This document shows, one piece after another, positions 55,326 to 64,000 of a stretch of DNA of 64,000 nucleotides. The number at the start of each line of letters is the position of its first letter. Position 1 is the stretch's first letter. Below the pieces are notes generated by a model that made no database searches, had not been told where the DNA came from, and saw only the letters and a list, made by a program, of their open reading frames with translations. The position numbers and the translations under genes were made by a program. The stretch lies in contig JAQZBQ010000002.1 in assembly GCA_029237825.1 (NCBI GenBank), forward strand, positions 248,001 through 312,000, given 5' to 3'. The stretch is from Bacteroidota bacterium (GTDB lineage: Bacteria > Bacteroidota > Bacteroidia > B-17B0 > Aurantibacillaceae).

Positions 55326-55649
55326 ATGAACAGTCAGAAAATATTGACAGACTCTCAATGGAGTCACGGAAAAATTAAAGGGTTTTCGCACAAGGAGCTA
55401 ATTGACCGGTTAAACGGCTCAGTGAAATTGGTGAAAATTGATCCTTCCTCCGAATACCCTGAGCACGTTCATCCTGATAAAACCGAATATGCTTACGTAA
55501 TAGAGGGGTCGGTATGGATAACGATTGGCGACCGGCACTTGGAAGCTACTGAAGGGGATTTTCATATTTTCCCGGAAAACATCAAACATTCACTTGCCAA
55601 TAAATCCATTCAGAATTGCTTGGTTTTAATTGGTTCTATAAAAAATTAA
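55326..55649 (+). CDS. Small cupin-domain protein
   Basis: A 107-aa single-domain cupin. The motif PEHVHPDKTEYAYVIEGSVWI supplies two His and a Glu, and FHIFPENIKHSLANKS a third His; together they form the expected metal site. It is probably a metal-dependent sensor, dioxygenase or sugar-binding protein. It lies 26 bp after the TDO-like gene and overlaps nothing. Function unknown, but the metal-ligand set is complete. Confidence 0.8.
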   Translation: MNSQKILTDSQWSHGKIKGFSHKELIDRLNGSVKLVKIDPSSEYPEHVHPDKTEYAYVIEGSVWITIGDRHLEATEGDFHIFPENIKHSLANKSIQNCLVLIGSIKN

Positions 55650-55651
55650 TC

Positions 55652-56125
55652 ATGAATAAAACTGTAAAATACGCTCCCATTAAAAGAGGCATCGCCCTTA
55701 AACCACTAAGCCGCGATCACCACCACGGATTGTTATTGTGTTGGAAAATAAGGACCGGTTTAAAAAAAGAAATTGATACTGCACGAATAAAAAAATTTAC
55801 TGATTGGTTTTTTAACAATAACCTTGTAAATCATTTCAGTGATGAAGAAGAACTGATTTTTCCGCTTCTGGGTAGCAACCACGAATATGTAAGAAAGGCG
55901 GTCGCGGAACACCGAAGGTTAAAGCGTTTATTTGAAGATACAGTCGATCCCCGAAGATCACTAAGTCTTATTGAAGAAGAATTGGAACGTCATATCAGGT
56001 TTGAAGAACGAATTATGTTTCCAGCCATCGAACGGGTTGCGTCAGAAAAGGAATTAAGTCTCATAATGGCTATCCATACTGAAACCACAAAAGTCGAAGA
56101 TTGGGGGGATCCATTTTGGATATGA
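55652..56125 (+). CDS. Hemerythrin-like (HHE) cation-binding protein
   Basis: A 157-aa four-helix protein. Metal ligands are visible: LSRDHHHGLLLCWKI, HFSDEEELIFPLL, VAEHRRL and LERHIRFEERIMFPAIE (H-x-x-x-E/H types on each helix). It probably binds a di-iron centre and O2 or NO. The ATG at 55652 is preferred over the ORF start at 55616, which overlaps the cupin gene. It is the last gene of the Rrf2 run, followed by a good terminator. Confidence 0.85.
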   Translation: MNKTVKYAPIKRGIALKPLSRDHHHGLLLCWKIRTGLKKEIDTARIKKFTDWFFNNNLVNHFSDEEELIFPLLGSNHEYVRKAVAEHRRLKRLFEDTVDPRRSLSLIEEELERHIRFEERIMFPAIERVASEKELSLIMAIHTETTKVEDWGDPFWI

Positions 56126-56161
56126 GCCAAAATATTGAAAATCAAATTTTGAGAGTTGAAA

Positions 56162-56190
56162 AACCCCGCATATGTTGCGGGGTTCTATTT
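56162..56190 (+). terminator. Rho-independent terminator of the hemerythrin run
   Basis: AACCCCGCA (56162-56170) pairs with TGCGGGGTT (56176-56184) around a 5-base loop, followed by CTATTTTTTA. It lies about 37 bases after the hemerythrin stop. Confidence 0.8.
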
Positions 56191-56234
56191 TTTAGTTCTA
56201 CCTTTTCTTCGGTAGTTTTTGATGAAAATGAAAT

Positions 56235-56393
56235 TTATGCATAACCTCTAACACCCCAAAGGATGTGCGCTACTGAACCAGTCATATAAGTATGAACTAC
56301 CTTGTTGGCAGGGTTCTCAGAGCGCTCACTATTCGTGGTTGGCTTCGCAGGTATTCTTCTTCTCATCGGCCTTCTGTGGTTAATTTCAAACAT
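56235..56393 (-). CDS. Possible 52-aa basic small protein (unsupported)
   Basis: An ATG at 56393 opens a 52-codon frame rich in Arg/Lys (INHRRPMRRRIPAK) that ends GSVAHILWGVRGYA. It lies in the otherwise empty gap 56126-56698. No promoter or clear ribosome-binding site supports it, so it may be chance. No other feature was seen in 56394-56698. Confidence 0.2.
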   Translation of the reverse strand: MFEINHRRPMRRRIPAKPTTNSERSENPANKVVHTYMTGSVAHILWGVRGYA

Positions 56394-56698
56394 GGTATTA
56401 AATTTAGGTTAGTAATTGTTACGTTTACAATTCAAAATTACCCCCACGTTTGCTGTTTTTTTTTGTAAATCGGTAAAACCTCCATTCGAATCTTTATTAG
56501 GGTGTTTAAATAGGGTAAATACAAAAATTGTTAATTGACGCAGGTTCATTTGTAAATCGTGCAAGGTTTTTAACTACGTGTCTGGATGGGAAAAACAGAT
56601 TTGTCAACCAACAAAAGTGCCATTTCACCGAATTTTAATGCCCATGCTGGGTGTTAAAGGTATCTTGACCGGATTCAAGGCATTTTTAAACAAGTACA

Positions 56699-58141
56699 AT
56701 GAAAATGAAAGCTATTCTTTTACTGGGTTGTGTTTCGTTGGTTTTAAGCGGTTGCTTCAAATTACGCGGACATTATGGAACAAAGAGTTATGATGCTGTT
56801 GCCAGGCCAGTCAACTCCAACGATATTATTGTTCCAGACGGTTATAAAATAGAGGCTCTTCCCGGTAGTTTTAATTTTCCTTCAGGTATTACAATTGATG
56901 ACAGTGGTAATGTATACGTATTGGAAGCCGGTTACTCCTATGGTGAAATTTTCACCGTGCCAAAACTATTGCGGGTTGAAGCAAGCGGTAAACAAACGGT
57001 AATCGCAGAAGGGTCAAAAAACGGTCCGTGGACAGCTGTCGATTATTATAAAGGCCATTTTTATATTTCCGAAGGTGGATCTTTGGAGGGCGGGCGAATC
57101 CTTAAAGTTACACCTGAGGGTAAAATATCCCGCCTGGTGGAAAATCTTCCTAGTTTTGGGGATCACCATACCGATGGTGTGGTTGTTGGAGATGATGGTT
57201 ACATTTATTTTGGTCAGGGAACAGCAACGAATTCTGCTATCGTAGGTAAGGATAATTTTGATTTTGGCTGGTTAGCCCGTAAAAAGGATTTCCATGATAT
57301 TCCCTGTGAAGATATTATTTTAAATGGAGAAAATTATGAAACGGAAAATGTGTTATCAGAAGATAAAGAGAAAGTGCAAACCGGTGCTTTTGTACCTTTT
57401 GGGACTAAAACAGTAAAAGGACAAACCATAAAAGGTTCTCTTCCATGTAACGGCGCAGTAATGCGATTACCTATAAATGGCGGAAATGTTGAGCTGGTTG
57501 CATGGGGATTCCGAAATCCTTTTGGCCTGGCCTTTTCTCCAGATGGAAGTTTGTTTGTTACCGATAATGGCTTTGACGAACGTGGTAGCAGACCCGTCTT
57601 CGGGGCTGGCGACCTTTTATTTAAAGTAAAAGCCGGTACCTGGTACGGTTGGCCTGATTTTTCAGGCGCCGATTCCCTTTCCGGTGAAAATTATAAAGCA
57701 CGAAAAATTCGTCCTAAATCCCTGTTACAAAAATACCCTAATAAACCCCCGGCGCCTGTAGCAACGTTCGGCGTCCATTCCTCCTCCAACGGCATTGATT
57801 TTTCTACATCATCTACTTTTGGACACAAAGGGGATGCGTTTGTAGCACAGTTTGGCGATATGGCCCCTAATGTTGGTAATATTTATGGCCCTGTAGGATT
57901 CAAATTGGTTAAAGTAAACGTTGAAACGGGTGATATTTCTGATTTTGCTGTGAATAAAGGTTCGAAAAATGGTCCTGCATCTACACTGAAAGGCGGTGGC
58001 TTAGAAAGACCAATCGCGGTAAAATTTAGTCGGGATGGGAACACATTGTATGTTGTAGATTTCGGTGTTCTGGAAATGCCGGAAAAAGGTCCAGCGCCCA
58101 AACAGAATACAGGCATGCTTTGGAAAATTTCAAAATTATAG
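56699..58141 (+). CDS. Secreted PQQ/GSDH-like sugar dehydrogenase lipoprotein
   Basis: A 480-aa lipoprotein: the signal ends LVLSGC (lipobox). A beta-propeller of the glucose/sorbosone dehydrogenase type follows, with SFNFPSGITIDDSGNVYVLE, EGSKNGPWTAVDYYKGHFYI, FGDHHTDGVVVGDDGYIYFG and AWGFRNPFGLAFSPDGSLFV. It probably oxidises a sugar or related substrate in the periplasm or on the outer membrane with PQQ. It lies 3 bases before a cytochrome c gene, a likely electron acceptor. The substrate is unknown, and a sugar-binding, non-catalytic propeller is possible. Confidence 0.8.
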   Translation: MKMKAILLLGCVSLVLSGCFKLRGHYGTKSYDAVARPVNSNDIIVPDGYKIEALPGSFNFPSGITIDDSGNVYVLEAGYSYGEIFTVPKLLRVEASGKQTVIAEGSKNGPWTAVDYYKGHFYISEGGSLEGGRILKVTPEGKISRLVENLPSFGDHHTDGVVVGDDGYIYFGQGTATNSAIVGKDNFDFGWLARKKDFHDIPCEDIILNGENYETENVLSEDKEKVQTGAFVPFGTKTVKGQTIKGSLPCNGAVMRLPINGGNVELVAWGFRNPFGLAFSPDGSLFVTDNGFDERGSRPVFGAGDLLFKVKAGTWYGWPDFSGADSLSGENYKARKIRPKSLLQKYPNKPPAPVATFGVHSSSNGIDFSTSSTFGHKGDAFVAQFGDMAPNVGNIYGPVGFKLVKVNVETGDISDFAVNKGSKNGPASTLKGGGLERPIAVKFSRDGNTLYVVDFGVLEMPEKGPAPKQNTGMLWKISKL

Positions 58142-58144
58142 ATC

Positions 58145-58510
58145 ATGAAAACGCGTTTATCTGTTTACCTTATTATTTTTATGTGCATGGGCTTTTACCT
58201 TTCGTCCTGTTCCTCCCGACGAATTAAAAAGGACATGACTGAAATATCGCGGCTTGACGATCAGGTTGCTGAAGGAAGAATCATTTTTAAGAACCAATGT
58301 CAGAAATGCCATCCAAATGGCGAAGCAGGTGTTGGACCCTCATTAAACGACAAAAAGCTTCCCTCATTTATCATTAGGGCCCGTATTCGAAGCAGAGCTA
58401 CATTTCTTTGGACTGGCAGAATGCCCTCTTTCAGTAAGCATGAAATTTCTGAAAAGGGATTGGACGCTTTGTTGGCATACCTAAAAAATATGGAAAAAAA
58501 GGACAAGTAA
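58145..58510 (+). CDS. Lipoprotein cytochrome c (monoheme)
   Basis: A 121-aa protein with a lipobox in YLSSCSS, a heme-binding CQKCH (CxxCH), then PNGEAGVGPSL, and the axial Met probably in WTGRMPSFSKHEI. It is a small class I cytochrome c, likely anchored in the periplasmic space. It lies 3 bases after the sugar dehydrogenase-like gene and 4 bases before the TonB-dependent receptor gene, so it probably takes electrons from the dehydrogenase. Confidence 0.9.
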   Translation: MKTRLSVYLIIFMCMGFYLSSCSSRRIKKDMTEISRLDDQVAEGRIIFKNQCQKCHPNGEAGVGPSLNDKKLPSFIIRARIRSRATFLWTGRMPSFSKHEISEKGLDALLAYLKNMEKKDK

Positions 58511-58514
58511 CATT

Positions 58515-60773
58515 GTGGTATTTCGAATTTCATCCTTTGTTCAAGTGAAGAGCCTGCTGGTATTTTGCAGCCTTTTCCTGTCGCTTGATGCAAGCACTCA
58601 AAATACAGAAGTGCTTCGCGGACGGTGTATTAATGGATCAAATCAACTGGCCATTTCCGGAGTAAGTATTTTTGTTTCAGGGTTACAGAATTATCAGCTA
58701 TTTTCGGATACAACCGGATATTTTTACGCGCTTGTATCACCTGGAATCTATCGTATAATCGTGGAGCATAAAGATTTTAGGACTCAACTTCGTGAAAATA
58801 TTTCAATTGAAGCTGGAAAAGAGGAAATTCAAAATTTTGAACTCACTGAATTTGCAGTGAACTTATCACCAATTACCGTCACGCCAGAGAAAAAAAGAGA
58901 AATTGAGATATCGCCTTTTAAAATCCAACAATATGCCGCTGTTTTTTATGATCCGGCAAGGGTGCTCAATTCGCATGCAGGCGCGGTTAATACTGATGAT
59001 CAGGCTAATCATGTAACCATTCGGGGAACATCACCTAATTATATCCAATGGAAAATTGAAGGTGTTGAAGTGGTTAACCCCAATCATTTGGAAAATTCAG
59101 GGACCATTAACGACAGACCGGCTTTGAATGGGGGAGGCGTGAGTATGCTTAGCGCACAACTTCTTGAGACTTCCGGATTTCGTTTCGCCCCGTTCTTATC
59201 AGGGAGCAATGTCTTATCCGGCATGTTCGATTTAAGGTTCCGGAATGGCAATGATAAGAAAATGGAGCGTACCATTCAGGCAAGTTTTTTAGGAACAGAT
59301 ATTTGCCTCGAAGGCCCGTTCTCTAAAAAAGGAAATGCTTCTTACTTGATTAATTTCAGGTATTCTACCATCGGGCTCCTTAGTAAACTTGGAGTAAATT
59401 TTGGAGACGAACAAACTAACTACAAAGATCTTTCTTTTGTTATAGCATTGCCAATCAGGAGAAATACAATAAAATTATTTGGGATGGTTGGCAATAGCGA
59501 AACGGTTTTTAAGGGTCCTAATGATAGTGCACTTGTAACAATCAGGAAAGAATTGTATGATATCGATTACCACTCATTCACTGCTTTGTCTGGCATCAGC
59601 GTCACTTCTCCATTATCAAATACTGTGTTTTTAAAAACTGTAATGGCTTATTCTTCCAAAAATACCAGGCGATCTGCCTACCCAAAAACGGATTGGTTGA
59701 CGGTTGCCTCAGAAGATGATCACTATAATCAGGAAAAATTCAGTGCCCTCAGTTTTGTTGCAAGGCGAATAGGTAACCATAGCCGCATGAAGCTTGGCTC
59801 TGGTGTAAACTATTTTACAACCTCCGTTTACTCTGCAATAAACGATATTGAATTAGTGAAGGGTAAATTAGAAGAAATGTTAGTTCTTCCTTTTATTACC
59901 TTCGAAAGCGCTTTACTGAAGAAGATTGAAATGAATGTTGGCCTACATGGTTTTATAAACCCGAGAATAGATTTTATGACCCTTCAGCCGCGTGCTTCTT
60001 TAAAATATCATGCGTCCCGGGACCAGGAATTAGAATTCAGTTACGGTGAAGATGCTCAGCTTCAGCCGGCTCATTTGTCGTTAGCTTCAAGTCGAAACCG
60101 TAATCTGAAGCCAACCCGGTCAAAATCTTTTTCTCTTTCCCATCAGGTAACCTTTAAAGCTAACACCTTTAAAACCGAAATTTATTACCAATTGTTTGAT
60201 CAGATTCCGGTAAATGTGTTCCGCGGATTTTCAGCTTTTAATTATTTTAATGAATTTGTTAATTTTGATTTAGAATCAACGGGTAGTGCCAAGGTATATG
60301 GTGTAGATTTCACTCTGGAAAAAATGTTTAAAGGATTTTATATTATTCCATCTGTTAGTATTTACAACAGCCTGTACACTTTAAAATCTAACAGCTATTT
60401 TACAGGTCGGTTTAATACCGGGTATAACGCTGTGCTTACCTGCGGGAAAGAATTTACAATGGAGGATAAAAGAAGGTTTATAAGCGTGGATATGAGAATG
60501 GTATCCAGAAACGGTTACCTTGAAACTTCACCTTCATCGGGTTCTAATAATTATGTGTTTTCAGGTCGTTTGCCCAGTTACTTTAGACTGGATTTTAGGT
60601 TGAGCTACAGGAAAAATCGCCAGCGCAGTACTGTAATATGGGCTTTGGATATTCAAAATGCATCAAATGCAAAAAACATAGCTTACCATTATTATGATTC
60701 CTTTACCAAAAGAATAGAAACGCGGTATCAATTAGGTTTAATTCCGGTGTTGAGCTATAAAATTATGTTTTAA
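58515..60773 (+). CDS. TonB-dependent outer-membrane receptor
   Basis: A 752-aa receptor. The start is GTG, followed by a signal peptide; an N-terminal carboxypeptidase-regulatory-like beta domain (about 35-110, with AISGVSIFVSGLQNYQLF) and a plug (NHVTIRGTSPNYIQWKIEGV) lead into a large beta-barrel ending YQLGLIPVLSYKIMF. It probably imports a substrate linked to the dehydrogenase, such as a sugar, siderophore or quinone. The substrate is unknown. The GTG start is chosen because it lies 4 bases after the cytochrome stop. Confidence 0.88.
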   Translation: MVFRISSFVQVKSLLVFCSLFLSLDASTQNTEVLRGRCINGSNQLAISGVSIFVSGLQNYQLFSDTTGYFYALVSPGIYRIIVEHKDFRTQLRENISIEAGKEEIQNFELTEFAVNLSPITVTPEKKREIEISPFKIQQYAAVFYDPARVLNSHAGAVNTDDQANHVTIRGTSPNYIQWKIEGVEVVNPNHLENSGTINDRPALNGGGVSMLSAQLLETSGFRFAPFLSGSNVLSGMFDLRFRNGNDKKMERTIQASFLGTDICLEGPFSKKGNASYLINFRYSTIGLLSKLGVNFGDEQTNYKDLSFVIALPIRRNTIKLFGMVGNSETVFKGPNDSALVTIRKELYDIDYHSFTALSGISVTSPLSNTVFLKTVMAYSSKNTRRSAYPKTDWLTVASEDDHYNQEKFSALSFVARRIGNHSRMKLGSGVNYFTTSVYSAINDIELVKGKLEEMLVLPFITFESALLKKIEMNVGLHGFINPRIDFMTLQPRASLKYHASRDQELEFSYGEDAQLQPAHLSLASSRNRNLKPTRSKSFSLSHQVTFKANTFKTEIYYQLFDQIPVNVFRGFSAFNYFNEFVNFDLESTGSAKVYGVDFTLEKMFKGFYIIPSVSIYNSLYTLKSNSYFTGRFNTGYNAVLTCGKEFTMEDKRRFISVDMRMVSRNGYLETSPSSGSNNYVFSGRLPSYFRLDFRLSYRKNRQRSTVIWALDIQNASNAKNIAYHYYDSFTKRIETRYQLGLIPVLSYKIMF

Positions 60774-60801
60774 GAATATTCTTTACCAGTGTAAATACAA
60801 C

Positions 60802-61437
60802 CTATTCAATATAAGGTTGTTTATCTGGCTTAAGATCGAATTTCGGTAAGGCCACTGAGAGGAGACTTGAAACAGGGGGTTGGTACCGAAGGAGAACCAA
60901 ACCATTTTTGAATGACCTTGCTTCTAGAAGATCTAATTCCATTTTTTCAATGTCTTTAAAAATACGCTTTCCTTTTCCAAGACTTACTGGAACTACAATC
61001 AAATGGTATTCATCAATCAGGTTCAGGTTGGCAAATTGCTGCACAATACTTCCACTACCCAAAATGGTCATATCTTCGTCTTCTTTAATCCGCAATATTT
61101 CGTCAACATCAATGTTATGCCTTAGCCTCACATTTTGCCAGTTAGGCTCTTCTTCAATGAAATCAATGGTTTTTGAGAAGACAATTTTTGGACCGCTGTT
61201 AATGGCATCCGCCGTGTCACGGTCATGGCGAATAGCTTCGTCGGATGTCCAGTAACTCTTCATTAAATCATAAGTAGTACGGCCAAGTATTAATGTATTT
61301 CCTGAACGGGCCTGGGTATGTGAATATTCCTCCCAAACAATGTCTTTTTTCAGGGATTTGAACCAATCAATTTCTCCATTTACACCAGCAAAGTAACCGT
61401 CTAATGTTACGTGATTGAACACACTAATTTTTTTCAT
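60802..61437 (-). CDS. RibD C-terminal/DHFR-like reductase
   Basis: A 211-aa single-domain protein with the family start KKISVFNHVTLDGYFAG and GEIDWFKSLKKD, LILGRTTYDLMKSYW and MTILGSGSIVQQFAN (NADPH-binding loop). Family members reduce pterin or related substrates, but many have no known function. The ATG at 61437 is chosen over 61476 because it gives the family start. It converges with the TonB receptor, 28 bp apart. Confidence 0.88.
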   Translation of the reverse strand: MKKISVFNHVTLDGYFAGVNGEIDWFKSLKKDIVWEEYSHTQARSGNTLILGRTTYDLMKSYWTSDEAIRHDRDTADAINSGPKIVFSKTIDFIEEEPNWQNVRLRHNIDVDEILRIKEDEDMTILGSGSIVQQFANLNLIDEYHLIVVPVSLGKGKRIFKDIEKMELDLLEARSFKNGLVLLRYQPPVSSLLSVALPKFDLKPDKQPYIE

Positions 61438-61532
61438 ATAGCTAAACCTATATTTAAAGATATAGGCTGGTTGCATCTTTAATAGTTTTCTTCGGTAGAA
61501 CGCCTTAATTAATAGTTAAAGCAATCGGTTAC

Positions 61533-61970
61533 CTAGTTATTATCACCACCAAAGTAGGTTGCTTCGATGATGTCTGCATTGGTAGCAATATCCCAGATGA
61601 CCTCGTTAATTATAGCTTCGCTTGTTAAATGTATTGGTTGAATCGCATGTACCACTACTGTTTCACAAGGTGAACCATCTGTCCGTTTATCTGTGGTTAT
61701 AATAACTGAGCAGTAAGTACAATAGCTGCTCTCTTTCATCATTTGATAAAGGTTGAGGTTGTGGTTATACTCTCCACACCGGCTATTGAAATAAAAGACA
61801 TCCTTACCTAAATAGCGTTCCTTTATCACCCAGGCATATACGTACTGATATCGCAACGATCCGTCTTTTTGCTTCATGGCCACATCTAAACGGAAAACAC
61901 CGGGAGAGGTTTCATCCAGTTTGTACTTCCAGCGCTCGCAAATATTGGTCAGGGAAATTTTTAAATCCAT
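61533..61970 (-). CDS. Unknown 145-aa protein
   Basis: A soluble alpha-beta protein with MDLKISLTNICERWKYKLDE and DGSLRYQYVYAWVI, then a Cys-rich loop (SSYCTYCSVII). It slightly resembles chaperone-like or YbjN-type folds but I do not recognise it. It stands alone between the DHFR-like gene and the exporter, with a 220-bp gap (61971-62190) on the right in which only weak promoter-like matches are seen. Confidence 0.6.
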   Translation of the reverse strand: MDLKISLTNICERWKYKLDETSPGVFRLDVAMKQKDGSLRYQYVYAWVIKERYLGKDVFYFNSRCGEYNHNLNLYQMMKESSYCTYCSVIITTDKRTDGSPCETVVVHAIQPIHLTSEAIINEVIWDIATNADIIEATYFGGDNN

Positions 61971-62190
61971 GATACTAAGAGGTTTAAATTATACCCGAAA
62001 ATAATAATTTATTTAATTTTTAGGCAAGATTCAATGAGACTGTTCAATTTAAAAGTCTTCTTTCTTTGTCCGAGCTTCTTTTACACTCATTTAAAAAGTG
62101 TTATTTACTTTACTATTAACCCGATAAAGTCAATATCTTTACATGGTTTGTGTTAATCAAAACCTGCATTAATTTACATTTACTAGTACA

Positions 62191-63036
62191 TTGAACACTG
62201 AGAAAATAATTATTGACCCTGATTTAAGTTCTTTCTTTTCTTTAAAGGAAATTCTTAGGTATAAAAGTTTGTTGACAAACCTGGCAAAACGAGATTTTCT
62301 TGTACGTTACAAACAAGCATTTGCCGGCATCATGTGGGCGTTAATTAAGCCGCTTATTAACGTTCTTGTGTTCGGATACATCGCCTCTAAAATCAATAGT
62401 ACCGATTCGGTTACTGAAAATTTTGTTTTCGTGGCGTCGTCCATGTTGTTGTGGCAACTTTTTTCGAGTGTTTTTAATGATGTGAGCAACTCAATCGTTG
62501 GAAATTCAAATCTTTTCGCCAAAGTTTATTTTCCTAAGATTATTATTCCCTTGAGTACCTTGCTGGTGTGTTTGGTAGATTTTTTTATCTCTTTAATTAT
62601 TCTGATTGTCGTATTTATCGTTTCAGGACAAACTGTGCTGTGGCAGATTGTATTAGCTCCGTTGTTCATCTTGCTTACGCTTATTAATGGTTTGGGTATT
62701 GGATTATATTGCGCAACTATCAATGTAAAGTACAGGGACGTTAAATTTATAGTTCCGGTTATTATTCAATTTGGAATGTATCTTACTCCCGTTATTTTTC
62801 CCACAAAATTTTACATGGAAAAGATTTCCATTTATTTGCCCGACTGGTGCCAGGTAATTTTCTTTTTAAATCCTATGGTAGGAGCTATCGATGGATTTAA
62901 ATATGCGCTTTTTGGGGGCGAGGCCATTTACAGTGTTCCTTATTTTGCACTTTCTGTATGTGTGTCATTCATCTTCCTTTTCATTGGAATCAGGTATTTT
63001 TATAGGTTCGAACGAAACTTTGTGGATTATATTTAA
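62191..63036 (+). CDS. wzm: ABC-2 type O-antigen/polysaccharide export permease
   Basis: A 281-aa permease with a soluble N-terminus (SLKEILRYKSLLTNLAKRDF) and the family motif VRYKQAFAGIMWALIKPLIN, then six membrane helices. It is the membrane half of a Wzm/Wzt-type exporter for lipid-linked O-antigen or teichoic acid-like chains. A TTG start at 62191 is used because a stop lies just upstream and no ATG is available. It overlaps the ATPase gene by one base (TAATG), so the two are coupled. It may export the glycan made by the left-hand cluster, but that is inference across 52 kb. Confidence 0.88.
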   Translation: MNTEKIIIDPDLSSFFSLKEILRYKSLLTNLAKRDFLVRYKQAFAGIMWALIKPLINVLVFGYIASKINSTDSVTENFVFVASSMLLWQLFSSVFNDVSNSIVGNSNLFAKVYFPKIIIPLSTLLVCLVDFFISLIILIVVFIVSGQTVLWQIVLAPLFILLTLINGLGIGLYCATINVKYRDVKFIVPVIIQFGMYLTPVIFPTKFYMEKISIYLPDWCQVIFFLNPMVGAIDGFKYALFGGEAIYSVPYFALSVCVSFIFLFIGIRYFYRFERNFVDYI

Positions 63037-64000
63037 TGAGTAAAGAAACGATCATAAAAGTTGATGGCCTTGGTAAACATTACCTGTTAAATTCAAGTGC
63101 CGCACAAAAAAGCGATACCTTATACGGTGCGTTGATGAACGGTCTGAAGAGCGTGAAGAACATTGGGGCTAGAACCGAGCGGGTTGATTTTTGGGCGCTT
63201 AAGGATGTTTCCTTTGAAATTGAACGGGGAGATAAAGTAGGGATTATTGGCAGGAACGGCGCGGGTAAATCCACCTTGCTGAAAATTTTATCGCGAATTA
63301 CTCCTCCTACCAAGGGTAGAATTGAAATTACTGGTAGGGTAGCTTCGTTACTTGAAGTTGGCACCGGTTTCCATGGCGATTTATCAGGCAGGGAAAATAT
63401 TTACCTGAACGGTTCCATTTTGGGAATGACAAAATCCGAAATTGATAGAAAATTTGACGAAATTGTAAGTTTTGCTGAAGTGGAACAATTTTTAGATACT
63501 CCCGTGAAACGATACAGTAGTGGAATGTATGTACGTCTGGCTTTTGCTGTTGCAGCGCATTTGGAACCCGAAATTTTGATAGTGGATGAAGTATTAGCCG
63601 TGGGGGATGCTGCATTTCAGAAGAAATGCATCGGGAAGATGAATGATGTTTCAAGGGATGGAAGGACAATTTTATTTGTGAGTCACCACATGGCATCCAT
63701 TCAAAGTTTATGTAACAAGGCCCTTGTATTAAAAAATGGGCAAATTGATTTTCCTTTATCAGAAACAAATCTGAGCCTAAAACATTATTTGGGAGTTGTA
63801 ACCGAACAGTCCAAATCACTAATAGCGCTACGCACTGATCGTCAGGGTGAAGGTAATTTCAGATTCTCAAACATTGTGTTAAAGGATAATAACGGTACAG
63901 TTTTAACCGCTGCACAAACAGGTATAGATGTCACTTTTGAAATTGAATATACCTTAAAAGAGAAAAGTATTTCAAACATTTCAATCGCCATCACGGTGTA
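63036..64000 (+). CDS. wzt: ABC exporter ATPase (Wzt-like), cut by window end
   Basis: The frame is open from an ATG at 63036 to the right edge, about 321 codons visible, so the C-terminus is missing. Walker A is IIGRNGAGKSTLLKILSR, signature YSSGMYVRLAFAVAA, Walker B EILIVDEVLAVGDAAFQ, and the His switch is in LFVSHHMASIQS. After the ATPase (about to residue 250) a Wzt_C-like substrate-binding domain begins (FRFSNIVLKDNNG). It drives export of a polysaccharide with the permease upstream, and the C-terminal domain would recognise a modified chain end. Confidence 0.9.
   Translation, partial: MSKETIIKVDGLGKHYLLNSSAAQKSDTLYGALMNGLKSVKNIGARTERVDFWALKDVSFEIERGDKVGIIGRNGAGKSTLLKILSRITPPTKGRIEITGRVASLLEVGTGFHGDLSGRENIYLNGSILGMTKSEIDRKFDEIVSFAEVEQFLDTPVKRYSSGMYVRLAFAVAAHLEPEILIVDEVLAVGDAAFQKKCIGKMNDVSRDGRTILFVSHHMASIQSLCNKALVLKNGQIDFPLSETNLSLKHYLGVVTEQSKSLIALRTDRQGEGNFRFSNIVLKDNNGTVLTAAQTGIDVTFEIEYTLKEKSISNISIAITV

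Noticed and set aside
56578-56793. 71-aa plus-strand frame before the sugar dehydrogenase
   Set aside because: Overlaps the signal peptide of the real gene in another frame and has no recognisable sequence.

Overview
The window looks like a chromosomal segment from a low-GC member of the Bacteroidota. The signs are two very large secreted adhesins ending in the gliding-motility/type IX secretion (type B) sorting domain, a PorP/SprF-type membrane protein beside one of them, LytS/LytTR two-component proteins, a LolC/E-type permease, NamZ, and promoters of the TTG/TAnnTTTG type. I cannot name the genus. No rRNA, CRISPR array or phage structural module was seen.

Left part (1-12,140): surface-polysaccharide synthesis. 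A minus-strand operon (two GT2 glycosyltransferases, a sugar epimerase, a GT39-like membrane glycosyltransferase) diverges from a plus-strand operon that makes a CDP-activated deoxysugar. The plus-strand genes are an RmlC-like epimerase, an SDR reductase/epimerase, RfbF, RfbG and RfbH, followed by an overlapping LamG-LytS sensor kinase and a LytTR regulator. The set fits CDP-3,6-dideoxyhexose synthesis, possibly ascarylose, but the E3 reductase partner of RfbH is not in the window. An ABC-2 O-antigen exporter pair (permease plus ATPase, cut by the right edge) sits at 62.2-64 kb.

Middle-left (12.3-33.2 kb): secreted and housekeeping genes. These are a 1213-aa adhesin, AroQ, a XerD-like recombinase, a PlsC-family acyltransferase, an SPFH-GYF2 protein, a BaiN-like flavoprotein, a LolC/E permease, NamZ, a PorP/SprF protein and a 2637-aa adhesin with about 21 tandem repeats of roughly 78 residues.

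Defence island (about 33.5-52.1 kb): it starts at a tRNA-Ser(GGA) gene. A large serine recombinase beside it reads antisense through the whole tRNA. A compact minus-strand gene array follows: hsdR-hsdM-hsdS, a PtuA/PtuB-like ATPase-HNH pair (Septu-like), an unknown 182-aa protein, a TIR-DUF3298 fusion, an Mrr-type nuclease, a RibD-like deaminase fused to a RecG-C-terminal-type ATPase fold, and, after a gap holding a 61-bp repeat with CTAG palindromes, a 358-aa protein with a possible PD-(D/E)XK core. Most junctions in hsdR-to-deaminase overlap or are only a few bases apart, so one transcript is plausible. The best candidates for undescribed biology are the TIR-DUF3298 and deaminase-ATPase fusions, and their coupling to a type I restriction system and a Septu-like module.

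Right part (52.1-62 kb): a GAF protein, an Rrf2/NsrR-like Fe-S regulator with two small membrane proteins, a tryptophan-2,3-dioxygenase-family protein, a cupin and a hemerythrin-like protein (possibly NO or oxygen stress). Next come a secreted sugar-dehydrogenase-like lipoprotein, a cytochrome c and a TonB-dependent receptor, then a RibD-C/DHFR-like reductase and an unknown protein. All assignments come from reading motifs; no database search was run.
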